Assembly (NCBI RefSeq): GCF_028993555.1 | Contig: NZ_CP118610.1 | Span: 1,798,001-1,862,000, forward strand | Source of the DNA: Ensifer adhaerens | GTDB taxonomy: Bacteria; Pseudomonadota; Alphaproteobacteria; Rhizobiales; Rhizobiaceae | Direction of reading: 5' to 3' | DNA: 64,000 bases | Shown here: piece by piece, positions 43,437 to 51,229 of the stretch | How the letters are laid out: each line of letters opens with the position of its first letter | How positions within the stretch are numbered: position 1 is the stretch's first letter | Notes under the pieces: generated by a model | Told to the model about the DNA's origin: nothing | The model's database searches: none | What the model saw: only the letters and a program-made list of their open reading frames with translations | Position numbers and translations under genes: made by a program

Positions 43437-44266
43437 CAGTGGTGCCCTCCAGGCGTGGAATGATGCGCAGTCTCGATTGGACGGCGGCCGATCGGTAGCA
43501 GACTCAGAACGAAAAGCCCAACGGCCGCAACGACGATAGACGGTCCCGACGGCGTATCCCAGTGCAGCGAGCCGAAAAGTCCGCCGGTAACCGCAAGCGC
43601 GCCGATCACGGACGCGAGAACAGCCATCACTTCAGGCGAAGTTGAGAATCGCCGCGCCGTTGCCGCCGGGATGATGAGCAGCGACGTGATGAGCAGGATG
43701 CCGACGATCTTCATGGCGATCGCAATCACCAGCGCCATCAAAAGCATGAAGAAGAGCCGCGTGCGCTCGGGCTGCAGCCCCTCGGCCTCCGCCAGTTCCG
43801 GATTGACGGTAGAGGCCAGCAGTGGCCGCCAGAGATAGACGATGGCGAAGATGACGAGAATGCCGCCACCCCAGATGATGTCGATGTCGGATTCGGAGAC
43901 CGCGAGGATGTCGCCGAAGAGGAAGCCGACGAGGTCGATACGCACCCAGGTCATGAAGGCAACGATGACGAGGCCGAAGGACAGCGCCGAATGCGAGAGG
44001 ATACCGAGCAGTGCGTCGGTCGACAGCGCGCCGCGCCGCTGCAGGAAGAGCAGCAGCACCGAGACGACGGCAGCAACGATGAAGACGCTGAGCATCAGGT
44101 TGAGTTCGAGCAGCAGCGACAGTGCCACACCGAGCAGCGCCGAATGCGCCATGGTGTCGCCGAAATAGGCCATGCGCCGCCAGATGACGAAGCAGCCGAG
44201 CGGTCCGGCCATGACGGCAATGCCGATGCCGGCGATCAGCGCGCGCACGAAGAAATCGTCAAGCAT
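43436..44266 (-). CDS. znuB: Zinc ABC transporter permease ZnuB
   Basis: A 276-residue permease of the ABC-3 (metal-ion) family with about eight membrane helices. GPLGCFVIWRRMAYFGDTMAHSALLGVAL and SHSALSFGLVIVAFM are conserved metal-transporter blocks. The C-terminus is GGHH. The start overlaps znuC by eight bases and its stop overlaps zur by one, so the three are cotranscribed. Confidence 0.93.
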   Translation of the reverse strand: MLDDFFVRALIAGIGIAVMAGPLGCFVIWRRMAYFGDTMAHSALLGVALSLLLELNLMLSVFIVAAVVSVLLLFLQRRGALSTDALLGILSHSALSFGLVIVAFMTWVRIDLVGFLFGDILAVSESDIDIIWGGGILVIFAIVYLWRPLLASTVNPELAEAEGLQPERTRLFFMLLMALVIAIAMKIVGILLITSLLIIPAATARRFSTSPEVMAVLASVIGALAVTGGLFGSLHWDTPSGPSIVVAAVGLFVLSLLPIGRRPIETAHHSTPGGHH

Positions 44267-45164
44267 CGCGCTTCTCCTTCACGTCATAGCCATGCAGGCG
44301 CGTGTGGTGGCCGCAGCCGCAATCCTCGCCGTGGTCGTGCACGTTTTCTTCGTCGTCATGATGGTGGCCATCGCCGGGGTAGCAATGCTCGGTGATCGAG
44401 CCGTCGGCATGCAGCACCCGGCCGTCAGGCAGATGGGTGTGGTCGTGGTGGTGGCTGTAGACGGCAAGCGTATTGGCCGCGCGCCTGCCGAAGAGCTTCT
44501 GATATTCCGGGCTCTGGCTGACGGCCTGCGGCGTGCCGCGGCAGCAGACATGGCCGTTGAGACAAACGACCGTGTCGGTCTCGGCCATGACGATGTGCAG
44601 GTCGTGCGAGATCAGCAGGATGCCGCAGCCGGTGCGGTTGCGGATCTGCTTGATCAGTTCGTAGAGCGCGATCTCGCCACTGAAATCGACCCCCTGCACC
44701 GGCTCGTCGAGCACCAGCAAGTCAGGCTTGCGGGCAATGGCACGCGCTAGCAGCGCCCGCTGGAACTCGCCGCCCGAAAGATGCTGGACTTCGGCTTTGG
44801 CAAGATGCAGCACACCGGTCGCCGACAGCGCCTCTTCGATCTCTCTGCCCTTGAGCGGGCCCGTCAGCGTCATCAGCCGCTCGACCGTCAAGGGCAACGT
44901 CCAGTCAACTGCAAGCTTCTGCGGCACATAGCCGACCTTCAGGCCCGGCTTGCGCTCGACATAGCCTTCGTCGGGTTTAAGCACGCCGATCGCGGTCTTC
45001 GCCGTCGTCGATTTGCCCGAGCCGTTCGGGCCGATCAACGTGACGATCTCGCCCGGGCTGATCGAGAATTCGACGCCACGCACGAGCCAGCGACCGTTGC
45101 GGCGCACGCCGGCATTGCTGAGATTGACCAGCGGCAGCGTGTCTGGGGAACGGAAATTCAGCAT
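44259..45164 (-). CDS. znuC: Zinc ABC transporter ATPase ZnuC with His-rich tail
   Basis: A 301-residue ATPase: Walker A GPNGSGKSTT (about residue 43), signature LSGGEFQRALLARAIAR, Walker B LLVLDEPVQGVDFSGE and SHDLHIV. The start at 45164 is the first with family-like sequence. Residues about 230-300 are extended by a His/Asp/Cys-rich tail (SHHHDHTHLPDG, GDGHHHDDEENVHDHGEDCGCGHH), which probably buffers or senses zinc on the cytoplasmic side. Confidence 0.92.
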   Translation of the reverse strand: MLNFRSPDTLPLVNLSNAGVRRNGRWLVRGVEFSISPGEIVTLIGPNGSGKSTTAKTAIGVLKPDEGYVERKPGLKVGYVPQKLAVDWTLPLTVERLMTLTGPLKGREIEEALSATGVLHLAKAEVQHLSGGEFQRALLARAIARKPDLLVLDEPVQGVDFSGEIALYELIKQIRNRTGCGILLISHDLHIVMAETDTVVCLNGHVCCRGTPQAVSQSPEYQKLFGRRAANTLAVYSHHHDHTHLPDGRVLHADGSITEHCYPGDGHHHDDEENVHDHGEDCGCGHHTRLHGYDVKEKRDA

Positions 45165-45207
45165 GAAAAAAATCCGGATTGGATGGTTGCCACTGGCTAT
45201 CGCACAC

Positions 45208-45248
45208 GTTATAGCATAACGCAATTGATGTAATAACATAACACATCA
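45208..45248. promoter_or_regulatory. Two candidate Zur boxes between znuC and znuA
   Basis: Box 1, 45208-45220: perfect dyad GTTAT-AGC-ATAAC. Box 2, 45226-45248: TGATGTaataacatAACACATCA, with perfect six-base flanks and an imperfect centre. Both lie in the A/T-rich space between the divergent znuC and znuA starts and resemble alphaproteobacterial Zur sites (ATGTTATA-type half-sites). Confidence 0.7.
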
Positions 45249-45348
45249 ACTTCAAGACCGGCAACGGCCCGTTGGATTGTTGCGTTGCATGCCCGAAAGC
45301 GTGCCTGGCCCACACGGCCACGTGCGCCAAACAAGCCCGGAGAACCCG

Positions 45349-46374
45349 ATGAAATCGACTTCCGCCCTGCTTCTTGCCTCCACCGTGTTGCTCGCCTCGC
45401 CTGCCCTCGCGGCCAGTCCCAATGTGGTGGTTTCGATCAAGCCGATCCACTCGCTCGTCGCCTCGATCATGCAGGGCGTTGGCGAACCGTCGCTGATCGT
45501 CGAGGGTGCCGCATCTCCGCACACTTACAACATGAAGCCCTCCAACGCTTCGGCCCTGCAGGCGGCAAACGTGGTCTTCTGGGTCGGTCCCGGCCTCGAA
45601 GCCTTCCTCGACAAGCCGCTCGATGCGCTCTCCGGTGGCGCCAAGGTGGTTGAGCTTAGTGAAGCACCGGGCATCGAGAAGCTGAAGTTCCGCGAAGGCG
45701 GTGCGTTTGAGGCGCATGATGACGGCGACGAGGGCGACGGCGAAGAAGGGCACAAGCACGAAGAGGGCGAAGCCGAGCACGACCACGCCGCAGCGCCGGA
45801 AGCGGCCCCCGGGCACGATCATGGCCATGATCACCACGACCACGGCCACGGCGATACCGACCTGCATATGTGGCTCGACCCCTTGAATGCCAAGGCGATG
45901 GCCGCCGAGATCGAAAAGACGCTTGTTGAGGCCGACCCGGACAATGCCGGTGCCTACAAGGCCAATCTCGAGGCGCTCAACAAGCGGCTGGACGACCTTG
46001 ATGCCAAGCTGAAGGAGACCGTGGCGCCGGTGAAGGACAAGCCCTTCGTCGTCTTCCACGATGCCTACCAGTACTTCGAGCACCGCTACAATGTCCGCGT
46101 CGCCGGCTCGATCACCGTCAGCCCCGAGGTGCTGCCGGGTGCGGAACGACTGTCCGAGATCCACGCCAAGATCAAGGAGCTGGGCGCCACCTGCGTCTTT
46201 GCCGAGCCGCAGTTCGAGCCGAAGCTGATCAACGTGGTGATCGAGGGAACGCCAGCGAAATCCGGCACGCTCGACCCGGAAGCCGGCACGCTCGATGCCG
46301 GCCCGGACCTCTATTTCCAGCTGATGGAAGGCATCAGTACGTCGCTCAAGACCTGCCTTTCCTCGGCAAGCTGA
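45349..46374 (+). CDS. znuA: Zinc ABC transporter substrate-binding protein ZnuA
   Basis: A 341-residue periplasmic protein with a signal peptide (cleavage after ALA, about residue 22). Cluster A-I metal-binding protein: VVSIKPIHSLVASIMQGVG and the zinc-ligand histidines in ASPHTYNMKPS, DLHMWLDPLN and FVVFHDAYQYFEHRY. A His/Asp/Glu-rich insert (residues about 120-170, HKHEEGEAEHDH ... HDHGHDHHDHGHGD) is the usual zinc-scavenging loop. Divergent from znuC, with the Zur boxes between them. Confidence 0.95.
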   Translation: MKSTSALLLASTVLLASPALAASPNVVVSIKPIHSLVASIMQGVGEPSLIVEGAASPHTYNMKPSNASALQAANVVFWVGPGLEAFLDKPLDALSGGAKVVELSEAPGIEKLKFREGGAFEAHDDGDEGDGEEGHKHEEGEAEHDHAAAPEAAPGHDHGHDHHDHGHGDTDLHMWLDPLNAKAMAAEIEKTLVEADPDNAGAYKANLEALNKRLDDLDAKLKETVAPVKDKPFVVFHDAYQYFEHRYNVRVAGSITVSPEVLPGAERLSEIHAKIKELGATCVFAEPQFEPKLINVVIEGTPAKSGTLDPEAGTLDAGPDLYFQLMEGISTSLKTCLSSAS

Positions 46375-46443
46375 TCCGTCCTCCCAAGACGTTTCGGGCA
46401 GGCGCCATTTCACGCGAATGTGGGGAGCGCATGCCCCTGTCCG

Positions 46444-46547
46444 TCATGCTCTGGCTTGACCCGAGCAACCAGCCAACGGGCGATAGCGCAAACCGGCCAT
46501 GGTTTGGCACCTGATTTCTGGGATCTCGGGTCAAGCCCGAGGATGAC
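46444..46547. repeat. Intergenic palindromic repeat of the TTGACCCGAG type
   Basis: Arms TCATGCTCTGGCTTGACCCGAG (46444-46465) and CTCGGGTCAAGCCCGAGGATGA (46526-46547) are inverted copies with a few differences. The 60 bases between include CAAACCGGCCATGGTTTG. A common rhizobial dispersed palindrome; it sits between znuA and its distal terminator. Confidence 0.65.
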
Positions 46548-46656
46548 GGGAGGAGAGGTCAGCCACAGACGACAGAATGGTTGTGACAACGATCCGGCTG
46601 CTTGGCCAACCGGGGTCCGGCCGGAAGATTGAACACCAAACTCCCACTTTCCCACC

Positions 46657-46686
46657 AGGCGGGCGATCGCGCTCGCCTTTTTTACT
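46657..46686 (+). terminator. Intrinsic terminator before the COG0523 gene
   Basis: AGGCGGGCG/CGCTCGCCT stem (one G-U pair) with a three- to four-base loop followed by six Ts. It ends about 40 bases upstream of the COG0523 start and insulates that gene from znuA. Confidence 0.8.
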
Positions 46687-46695
46687 CGCTTTAAT

Positions 46696-46716
46696 TGTAA
46701 CGGTATAACATTATAG
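46696..46716 (+). promoter_or_regulatory. Candidate Zur box of the COG0523 gene
   Basis: TGTAACGGTATAACATTATA; its reverse complement contains AATGTTATACCGTTAC, matching the A/T-rich half-sites seen between znuC and znuA. It lies just after the terminator and about 10 bases before the start region, overlapping the likely promoter. Confidence 0.6.
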
Positions 46717-46725
46717 GACCAATCG

Positions 46726-47928
46726 ATGGAAAAGCTTCCCGTTACCGTGCTCTCCGGCTTTCTCGGCGCCGGCAAGACCACCCTGCTCAACCACGTGCTT
46801 TCCAATCGTGATGGCCTGCGCGTCGCCGTGATCGTCAACGACATGAGCGAGGTCAACATCGACGCGGCCCTGGTGCGCGATGGCGGCGGCGGTCTCTCGC
46901 GCACGGAAGAGCAACTGGTGGAAATGACCAATGGCTGCATCTGTTGCACGCTGCGCGACGATCTGTTGAAGGAGGTCCGCAATCTCGCCGAACAGAACCG
47001 CTTCGACTATCTGCTGATCGAATCGAGCGGCATTTCCGAACCCCTGCCCGTCGCCACCACCTTCGATTTTCGCGATGAGGACGGTGAGAGCCTTGCCGAT
47101 GTCGCCCGCCTCGACACGATGGTCACCGTCGTCGATGCGGTGAACCTGATCGCGGACTACTCCTCGCTCGACTTCCTTGCCGACCGCGGCGAGACGGCGG
47201 GAGAAGGCGACACGCGCACGCTGGTCGACCTTTTGGTCGAGCAGATAGAGTTTGCCGACGTCGTCGTCCTCAACAAGATCGGCACTGCCACGCCCGAGCA
47301 GGTGGATGCCGCCCGCAAGATCATCGTCGGTCTCAATCCCGATGCGCAACTGATTGAAACCGACTTCGGCAAGGTGGCACTTCGGGACGTGCTCGGAACC
47401 GGCCGCTTCGATCTCGTCAAGGCGGAGCAGCATCCGCTCTGGTACAAGGAACTGCACGGCTTCAAGGACCACATTCCGGAGACGGAGGAATACGGCATCC
47501 GCTCCTTCGTCTACCGCGCCCGCCGGCCCTTCGATCCCATGCGTTTCCAGGCCTTCCTCAACCAATCCTGGCCGGGCGTGCTTCGGGCCAAGGGGTTCTT
47601 CTGGCTTGCGACCCGCCCGCATTATGTCGGCGAGATCAGCCAGGCAGGCCCGCTCGTGCGCACCGGCAAGATGGGCTTCTGGTGGTCGGCTGTGCCACAG
47701 GAGCAATGGCCGCGCGAGCCCGGCTTTCTGGCCGCGGTCGACCGCTACATCGATCCGGTCTGGGGCGACCGGCGCCAGGAGATCGTCTTCATCGGCGCCG
47801 ATCCGATGGATGAAGCAGCGCTTCGCGCCGAACTCGACGCCTGCCTCATTGCTGACGACACCTTCCGTCCGGAACGCTGGCGCGATTTGGCCGACCCCTT
47901 CGCCAACTGGTCGCCGCGGGCTGCCTGA
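46726..47928 (+). CDS. COG0523 metallochaperone GTPase (ZigA/YciC-like)
   Basis: A 400-residue G3E-family GTPase. Walker [17 protein letters not shown] (residue 11), the metal-binding [15 protein letters not shown] (CxCC, about residue 65), the ESSGISEP switch and the guanine-binding VLNKIG. The C-terminal CobW_C domain follows ([27 protein letters not shown]). Members under Zur control are thought to help protect or supply zinc enzymes when zinc is scarce. The Zur box just upstream supports this role. The next short gene overlaps the stop. Confidence 0.92.
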   Translation: MEKLPVTVLSGFLGAGKTTLLNHVLSNRDGLRVAVIVNDMSEVNIDAALVRDGGGGLSRTEEQLVEMTNGCICCTLRDDLLKEVRNLAEQNRFDYLLIESSGISEPLPVATTFDFRDEDGESLADVARLDTMVTVVDAVNLIADYSSLDFLADRGETAGEGDTRTLVDLLVEQIEFADVVVLNKIGTATPEQVDAARKIIVGLNPDAQLIETDFGKVALRDVLGTGRFDLVKAEQHPLWYKELHGFKDHIPETEEYGIRSFVYRARRPFDPMRFQAFLNQSWPGVLRAKGFFWLATRPHYVGEISQAGPLVRTGKMGFWWSAVPQEQWPREPGFLAAVDRYIDPVWGDRRQEIVFIGADPMDEAALRAELDACLIADDTFRPERWRDLADPFANWSPRAA

Positions 47929-48119
47929 TGGCCGAAGCCGCGCGCGCCCCGCGCCGACCGCGCTTCATCTGCATGGCGCTCAATGCCGCCGGTCGGCCCG
48001 TGCCGATGTTCGATCCGTTTCTTGGCGACACGCCTTGGGAAGAGGAAGCGCCGGAGGTACCGGGCGAGGTCGAGCGGTTGCTGTTTGGCGAACAAGCCGG
48101 CGTCATTGCCGACCATTGA
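47928..48119 (+). CDS. Short hypothetical protein coupled to the COG0523 gene
   Basis: A 63-residue, proline- and acidic-rich protein, [20 protein letters not shown] ... LLFGEQAGVIADH, with one cysteine. Its ATG overlaps the COG0523 stop (TGATG at 47926-47930), so it is translationally coupled and should share Zur control. No domain is recognised. Confidence 0.6.
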   Translation: MAEAARAPRRPRFICMALNAAGRPVPMFDPFLGDTPWEEEAPEVPGEVERLLFGEQAGVIADH

Positions 48120-48120
48120 A

Positions 48121-48160
48121 AAGGCGAAGGGGCGGTGTGAGAACGCCCCCCTTCGCCCAG
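48121..48160 (-). terminator. Intrinsic terminator of the rcnB-like gene
   Basis: GGCGAAGGGG/CCCCTTCGCC stem which, on the minus strand, ends in CTTTTC. It lies 16 bases beyond the rcnB stop; on the plus strand it may also end the COG0523 unit. Confidence 0.75.
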
Positions 48161-48176
48161 CGATCCGTCACGCGGA

Positions 48177-48554
48177 TCAGTGCGCCGTCGCCAGCCCGAC
48201 GATCACGCCGGTGGCGAGGCTGATCAGCAGGAAGTCGTTGTCGACCCGGACCCACTGCTGGCCGCGCGGTGGCGGACGCAGCTTGTAATAGCGATAGTCG
48301 CGCACCTGGGCCATGTGTCGCCGCTCGGCCGGCGTCAGGCGATGGCCGCGCGCCCATCTTTCCTTTTTCTTGACGATCACGCGCTTTTCGATCGTGACGT
48401 GCTTGTCGACGTGGCGATCCATCTGGCGATCGACGGGGCGGCGGGAGCGGTCATAATTCTGCGCCACCTCGAAGGATCCTGCCGGCTGGGCAAGTGCTGC
48501 GACCGGCGTAATCAGAACGGAGCTGGCGACGAGCGCGATCAGGAGACGTTTCAT
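48177..48554 (-). CDS. RcnB family exported protein
   Basis: A 125-residue protein with a signal peptide (cleavage after ALA, about residue 22) and the RcnB pattern: RHVDKHVTIEKRVIVKKKERWARGHRLTPAERRHMAQVRDYRYYKLRPPPRGQQWVRVDNDFLLI. RcnB is a periplasmic protein linked to nickel/cobalt homeostasis in E. coli; rhizobia have many relatives of unknown role. It ends in a hydrophobic helix. Confidence 0.82.
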   Translation of the reverse strand: MKRLLIALVASSVLITPVAALAQPAGSFEVAQNYDRSRRPVDRQMDRHVDKHVTIEKRVIVKKKERWARGHRLTPAERRHMAQVRDYRYYKLRPPPRGQQWVRVDNDFLLISLATGVIVGLATAH

Positions 48555-48680
48555 TCGGGTGTCCTTTCGTTGTCTACACCCAGAAAATAGGCCCCGCTTC
48601 CTGAACCGAATATGAAACTCTACATTACAAATACGTAATGATATCCGATAGTTATTCACATATTCTAATGTTTTCTGTCT

Positions 48681-50306
48681 CTACCCCGCGAGACTGACGT
48701 AACGGAAGTGATCGAAATCGGCTGGCTTGCCGGCACCCGAGGTATCGAAGGCAAACATGCCCGCAAAGGCACCGGTGAACGAGCCATGCTCGCCGCGACC
48801 GCCCTCGTCCGAGACCACGCCGGCATCGAGAACCGGGCCAATTGGCGACCAGTCCTGCGCTTCCGTTGGCCGCCAGAAGAACTGCAAGTCGTTGTCGCGG
48901 ATCTCCATGGCAAGATCGATCGGACCATCTGGAATGGCGATGCCGCTGCCGAGGGGAAACTCCAGCCGCCCGTGCGGGAAATCGCCGGGGCATGAGAGGA
49001 TGGTCAGCGCCCGCCCGAGCGTCTCGTGCCAGGTCAGGCCGAGCGCGTGGAACTTGTGGCGGTTGTAGTAGTGCGTCAGGCCCGCGACCTGTTGATAGGT
49101 TTCGGCGACGAAATCGATTGATGTCTCCGCGCGGAAGGAATGATGCTCCTGCCGCCGCGCGACAAGTGCCTGTTCGAACCAACTGCCGATGCTTTCCCGT
49201 CCGAACAGCCGCAGATGACCCGGACGCCTCTCGAGCGAAAAGATCCGCGCAGGCTCAGGCGTGCGCAGCCACTGAAATTCGACCGGAAGCGTGCCTTCAT
49301 CGAAATCGGTTTCGACGACCGTCGGCGCCGCCACCTGATCCACCGTTCCCGGAGCCGGCACACGCACCTCCGGCACCGGCCCGCCATTTTCAAGGTAGAG
49401 CCACCCATCGTCACGCCAGACGCATTTCTGCAGCGCCGTCTCGCGGCCGAGCGTGCAGCGACGCTGCGGCGGCAGCGGTCGGCCGGTCAGATGCGTGTGA
49501 TAGGCCTGGCCGTCGGGCGTCTCGATGTACTGGCCGTGCCCGGCCCGCTGCAAGGGCGCCTCCGGATGATCCTTCGAGGTGATGAGGTAGGTATCCGGAT
49601 GCATCTCGTAGGGGCCGTCGATGCTGCGCGAGCGCGCCATGGTGACGGCATGGTCGTAGCCGGTGCCCCCTTCGGCGGTGGTCAGATAGTACCAACCGTT
49701 TTTCTTGAAGAGATGCGGACCCTCGACGAGCCCGAGCGGCGAGCCGGCAAAGATGTTCTTCACCGGACCGACGAGCCTGCGTGTGCGCTCGTCCCATTCC
49801 TGCAGCAGAATGCCGTCGAAGGCCGGATGCTTGGGCGAGCCGCCAAAACTCTCGGTGCGGTGGTTCCACTGCATGTTGAGGAACCATTTGCGGCCATCGT
49901 CGTCATGGAAGAGCGAGGGATCGAAGCCCGAGGAATTGACGTAGACCGGGTCCGACCAGGTCGCCTCGATCGCTTCGGCCGTCACGATGTAATTGTGCGC
50001 GTCCTTGAAGTTGCCGTCGAAGCGCTTGACGTCGGTATAGACCAGCCAGAACAGCCCGTCGTCATAGGACAGGCACGGCGCCCAGACGCCGCAGCTATCG
50101 GGATTGCCGCGCATGTCAAGCTGGCTTCTCCGCTCCAGCGGCCGCCGCACCAGCCGCCAGTTCACCAGATCGCGCGAGTGGTGGATCTGCACGCCCGGAT
50201 ACCATTCGAAGGTGGAGGTCGCGATGTAGTAATCGTCGCCGACGCGGCAGATCGAAGGGTCCGGATTGAACCCTGGCAGAATTGGGTTGCGGATCATGGT
50301 GGTCAT
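48681..50306 (-). CDS. Glycoside hydrolase family 43 (beta-xylosidase-like)
   Basis: A 541-residue GH43 enzyme: NPILPGFNPDPSICRVGDDYYIATSTFEW (first catalytic Asp in NPDPS), SGFDPSLFHDDDGRKWF (second Asp) and LGLVEGPHLFKKNGWYYL (catalytic Glu) in a five-bladed propeller, and the C-terminal beta-sandwich of GH43 xylosidases (IDFVAETYQQVAGLTHYYNRHKFHALGLT). There is no signal peptide, so it hydrolyses imported oligosaccharides in the cytoplasm. Start 50306 has GGGAGG upstream. A perfect LacI-type operator lies 60 bases upstream. Confidence 0.88.
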   Translation of the reverse strand: MTTMIRNPILPGFNPDPSICRVGDDYYIATSTFEWYPGVQIHHSRDLVNWRLVRRPLERRSQLDMRGNPDSCGVWAPCLSYDDGLFWLVYTDVKRFDGNFKDAHNYIVTAEAIEATWSDPVYVNSSGFDPSLFHDDDGRKWFLNMQWNHRTESFGGSPKHPAFDGILLQEWDERTRRLVGPVKNIFAGSPLGLVEGPHLFKKNGWYYLTTAEGGTGYDHAVTMARSRSIDGPYEMHPDTYLITSKDHPEAPLQRAGHGQYIETPDGQAYHTHLTGRPLPPQRRCTLGRETALQKCVWRDDGWLYLENGGPVPEVRVPAPGTVDQVAAPTVVETDFDEGTLPVEFQWLRTPEPARIFSLERRPGHLRLFGRESIGSWFEQALVARRQEHHSFRAETSIDFVAETYQQVAGLTHYYNRHKFHALGLTWHETLGRALTILSCPGDFPHGRLEFPLGSGIAIPDGPIDLAMEIRDNDLQFFWRPTEAQDWSPIGPVLDAGVVSDEGGRGEHGSFTGAFAGMFAFDTSGAGKPADFDHFRYVSLAG

Positions 50307-50364
50307 CGGTTTGGCATCCTCCCTGTACGGCGTCATCCGATCTCAAAAATCATACAAATTCAAG

Positions 50365-50380
50365 ACTGCAACGTTGCAGT
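50365..50380. promoter_or_regulatory. LacI-family operator upstream of the GH43 gene
   Basis: ACTGCAAC-GTTGCAGT, a perfect 16-base dyad with the central CG step typical of LacI-family sites. It is 59 bases upstream of the leftward GH43 start; the rightward dctQ start is 274 bases away. No lacI gene is in the window. Confidence 0.7.
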
Positions 50381-50653
50381 AAAGTGCTCGCACCGACCTC
50401 TGTGGCCGTCTTTCCACACCGATTCGCACGGCTGCTGCATGTCCGGGAACGGTCCGCCCGTACTCGGGCCGGTGAAGGGGAACGGGTTTGCACAAACAAT
50501 GAGCAGAGCGCCGGAACGGCACATTCTACTTTAGTCGGAGGTGGCCGAACTACACGGGAAAATCGCATCTCGGACTTGAACGCGCGCTTGAAATCGGCAC
50601 TCTGGCTGTGCTTGGCACAACAACCATAAAAAGCCATCGCGGGGAGGAAATCG

Positions 50654-51229
50654 ATGAGAGCTTTGCTCGGCTTCAGCCGACTCATAGACACGATTACGGA
50701 ATTCATCGGAAAGAGCGTTTCATGGCTGATCCTGGCCGCTGTGCTCGTCAGCGCCGGTAATGCCATCATACGCAAAATCTTCAACATGTCGTCGAACGCC
50801 TGGCTCGAGGCGCAATGGTACCTGTTCGGCGCCGCCTTCATGTTTGCCGCGGCCTATACGCTGAGCCAGAACGAACACATCCGCATCGATGTGGTCTACG
50901 GCCAGTTCTCGCGCCGCGTGCAGCATTGGATCGACCTCCTGGGGCATCTCTTCTTTCTGATGCCCTTCGTTCTGCTCGTGCTCTACTACCTCTTCCCCTA
51001 TGTGAAGATGTCCTACGTCTCGGGCGAAGTCTCATCGTCCGCCGGCGGCCTGATCATCTGGCCGGCCAAAGCCATCCTGCTCTTCGGCTTCCTGTTGCTC
51101 GCCTTCCAGGGCGTGTCGGAGATCATCAAGAAGATCGCGATCATGACCGGAAACATGGAAGACCCGACACCCTATGTGCCGACCCATGCGCCGCTTGACG
51201 ATGTCGTGTCTCCGGAGACCCGTCCATGA
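50654..51229 (+). CDS. TRAP transporter small permease (DctQ type)
   Basis: A 191-residue protein with four membrane helices and the DctQ pattern: SWLILAAVLVSAGNAIIRKIFNMSSNAWLEAQWYLFGAAFMFAAAYTL near residues 25-72, then HIRIDVVYGQFSRRVQHWIDLLGHL. The C-terminus overlaps the dctM start by four bases (ATGA). GGGGAGGAAATCG precedes the ATG. It links the binding protein to the large permease in TRAP systems. Confidence 0.92.
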   Translation: MRALLGFSRLIDTITEFIGKSVSWLILAAVLVSAGNAIIRKIFNMSSNAWLEAQWYLFGAAFMFAAAYTLSQNEHIRIDVVYGQFSRRVQHWIDLLGHLFFLMPFVLLVLYYLFPYVKMSYVSGEVSSSAGGLIIWPAKAILLFGFLLLAFQGVSEIIKKIAIMTGNMEDPTPYVPTHAPLDDVVSPETRP

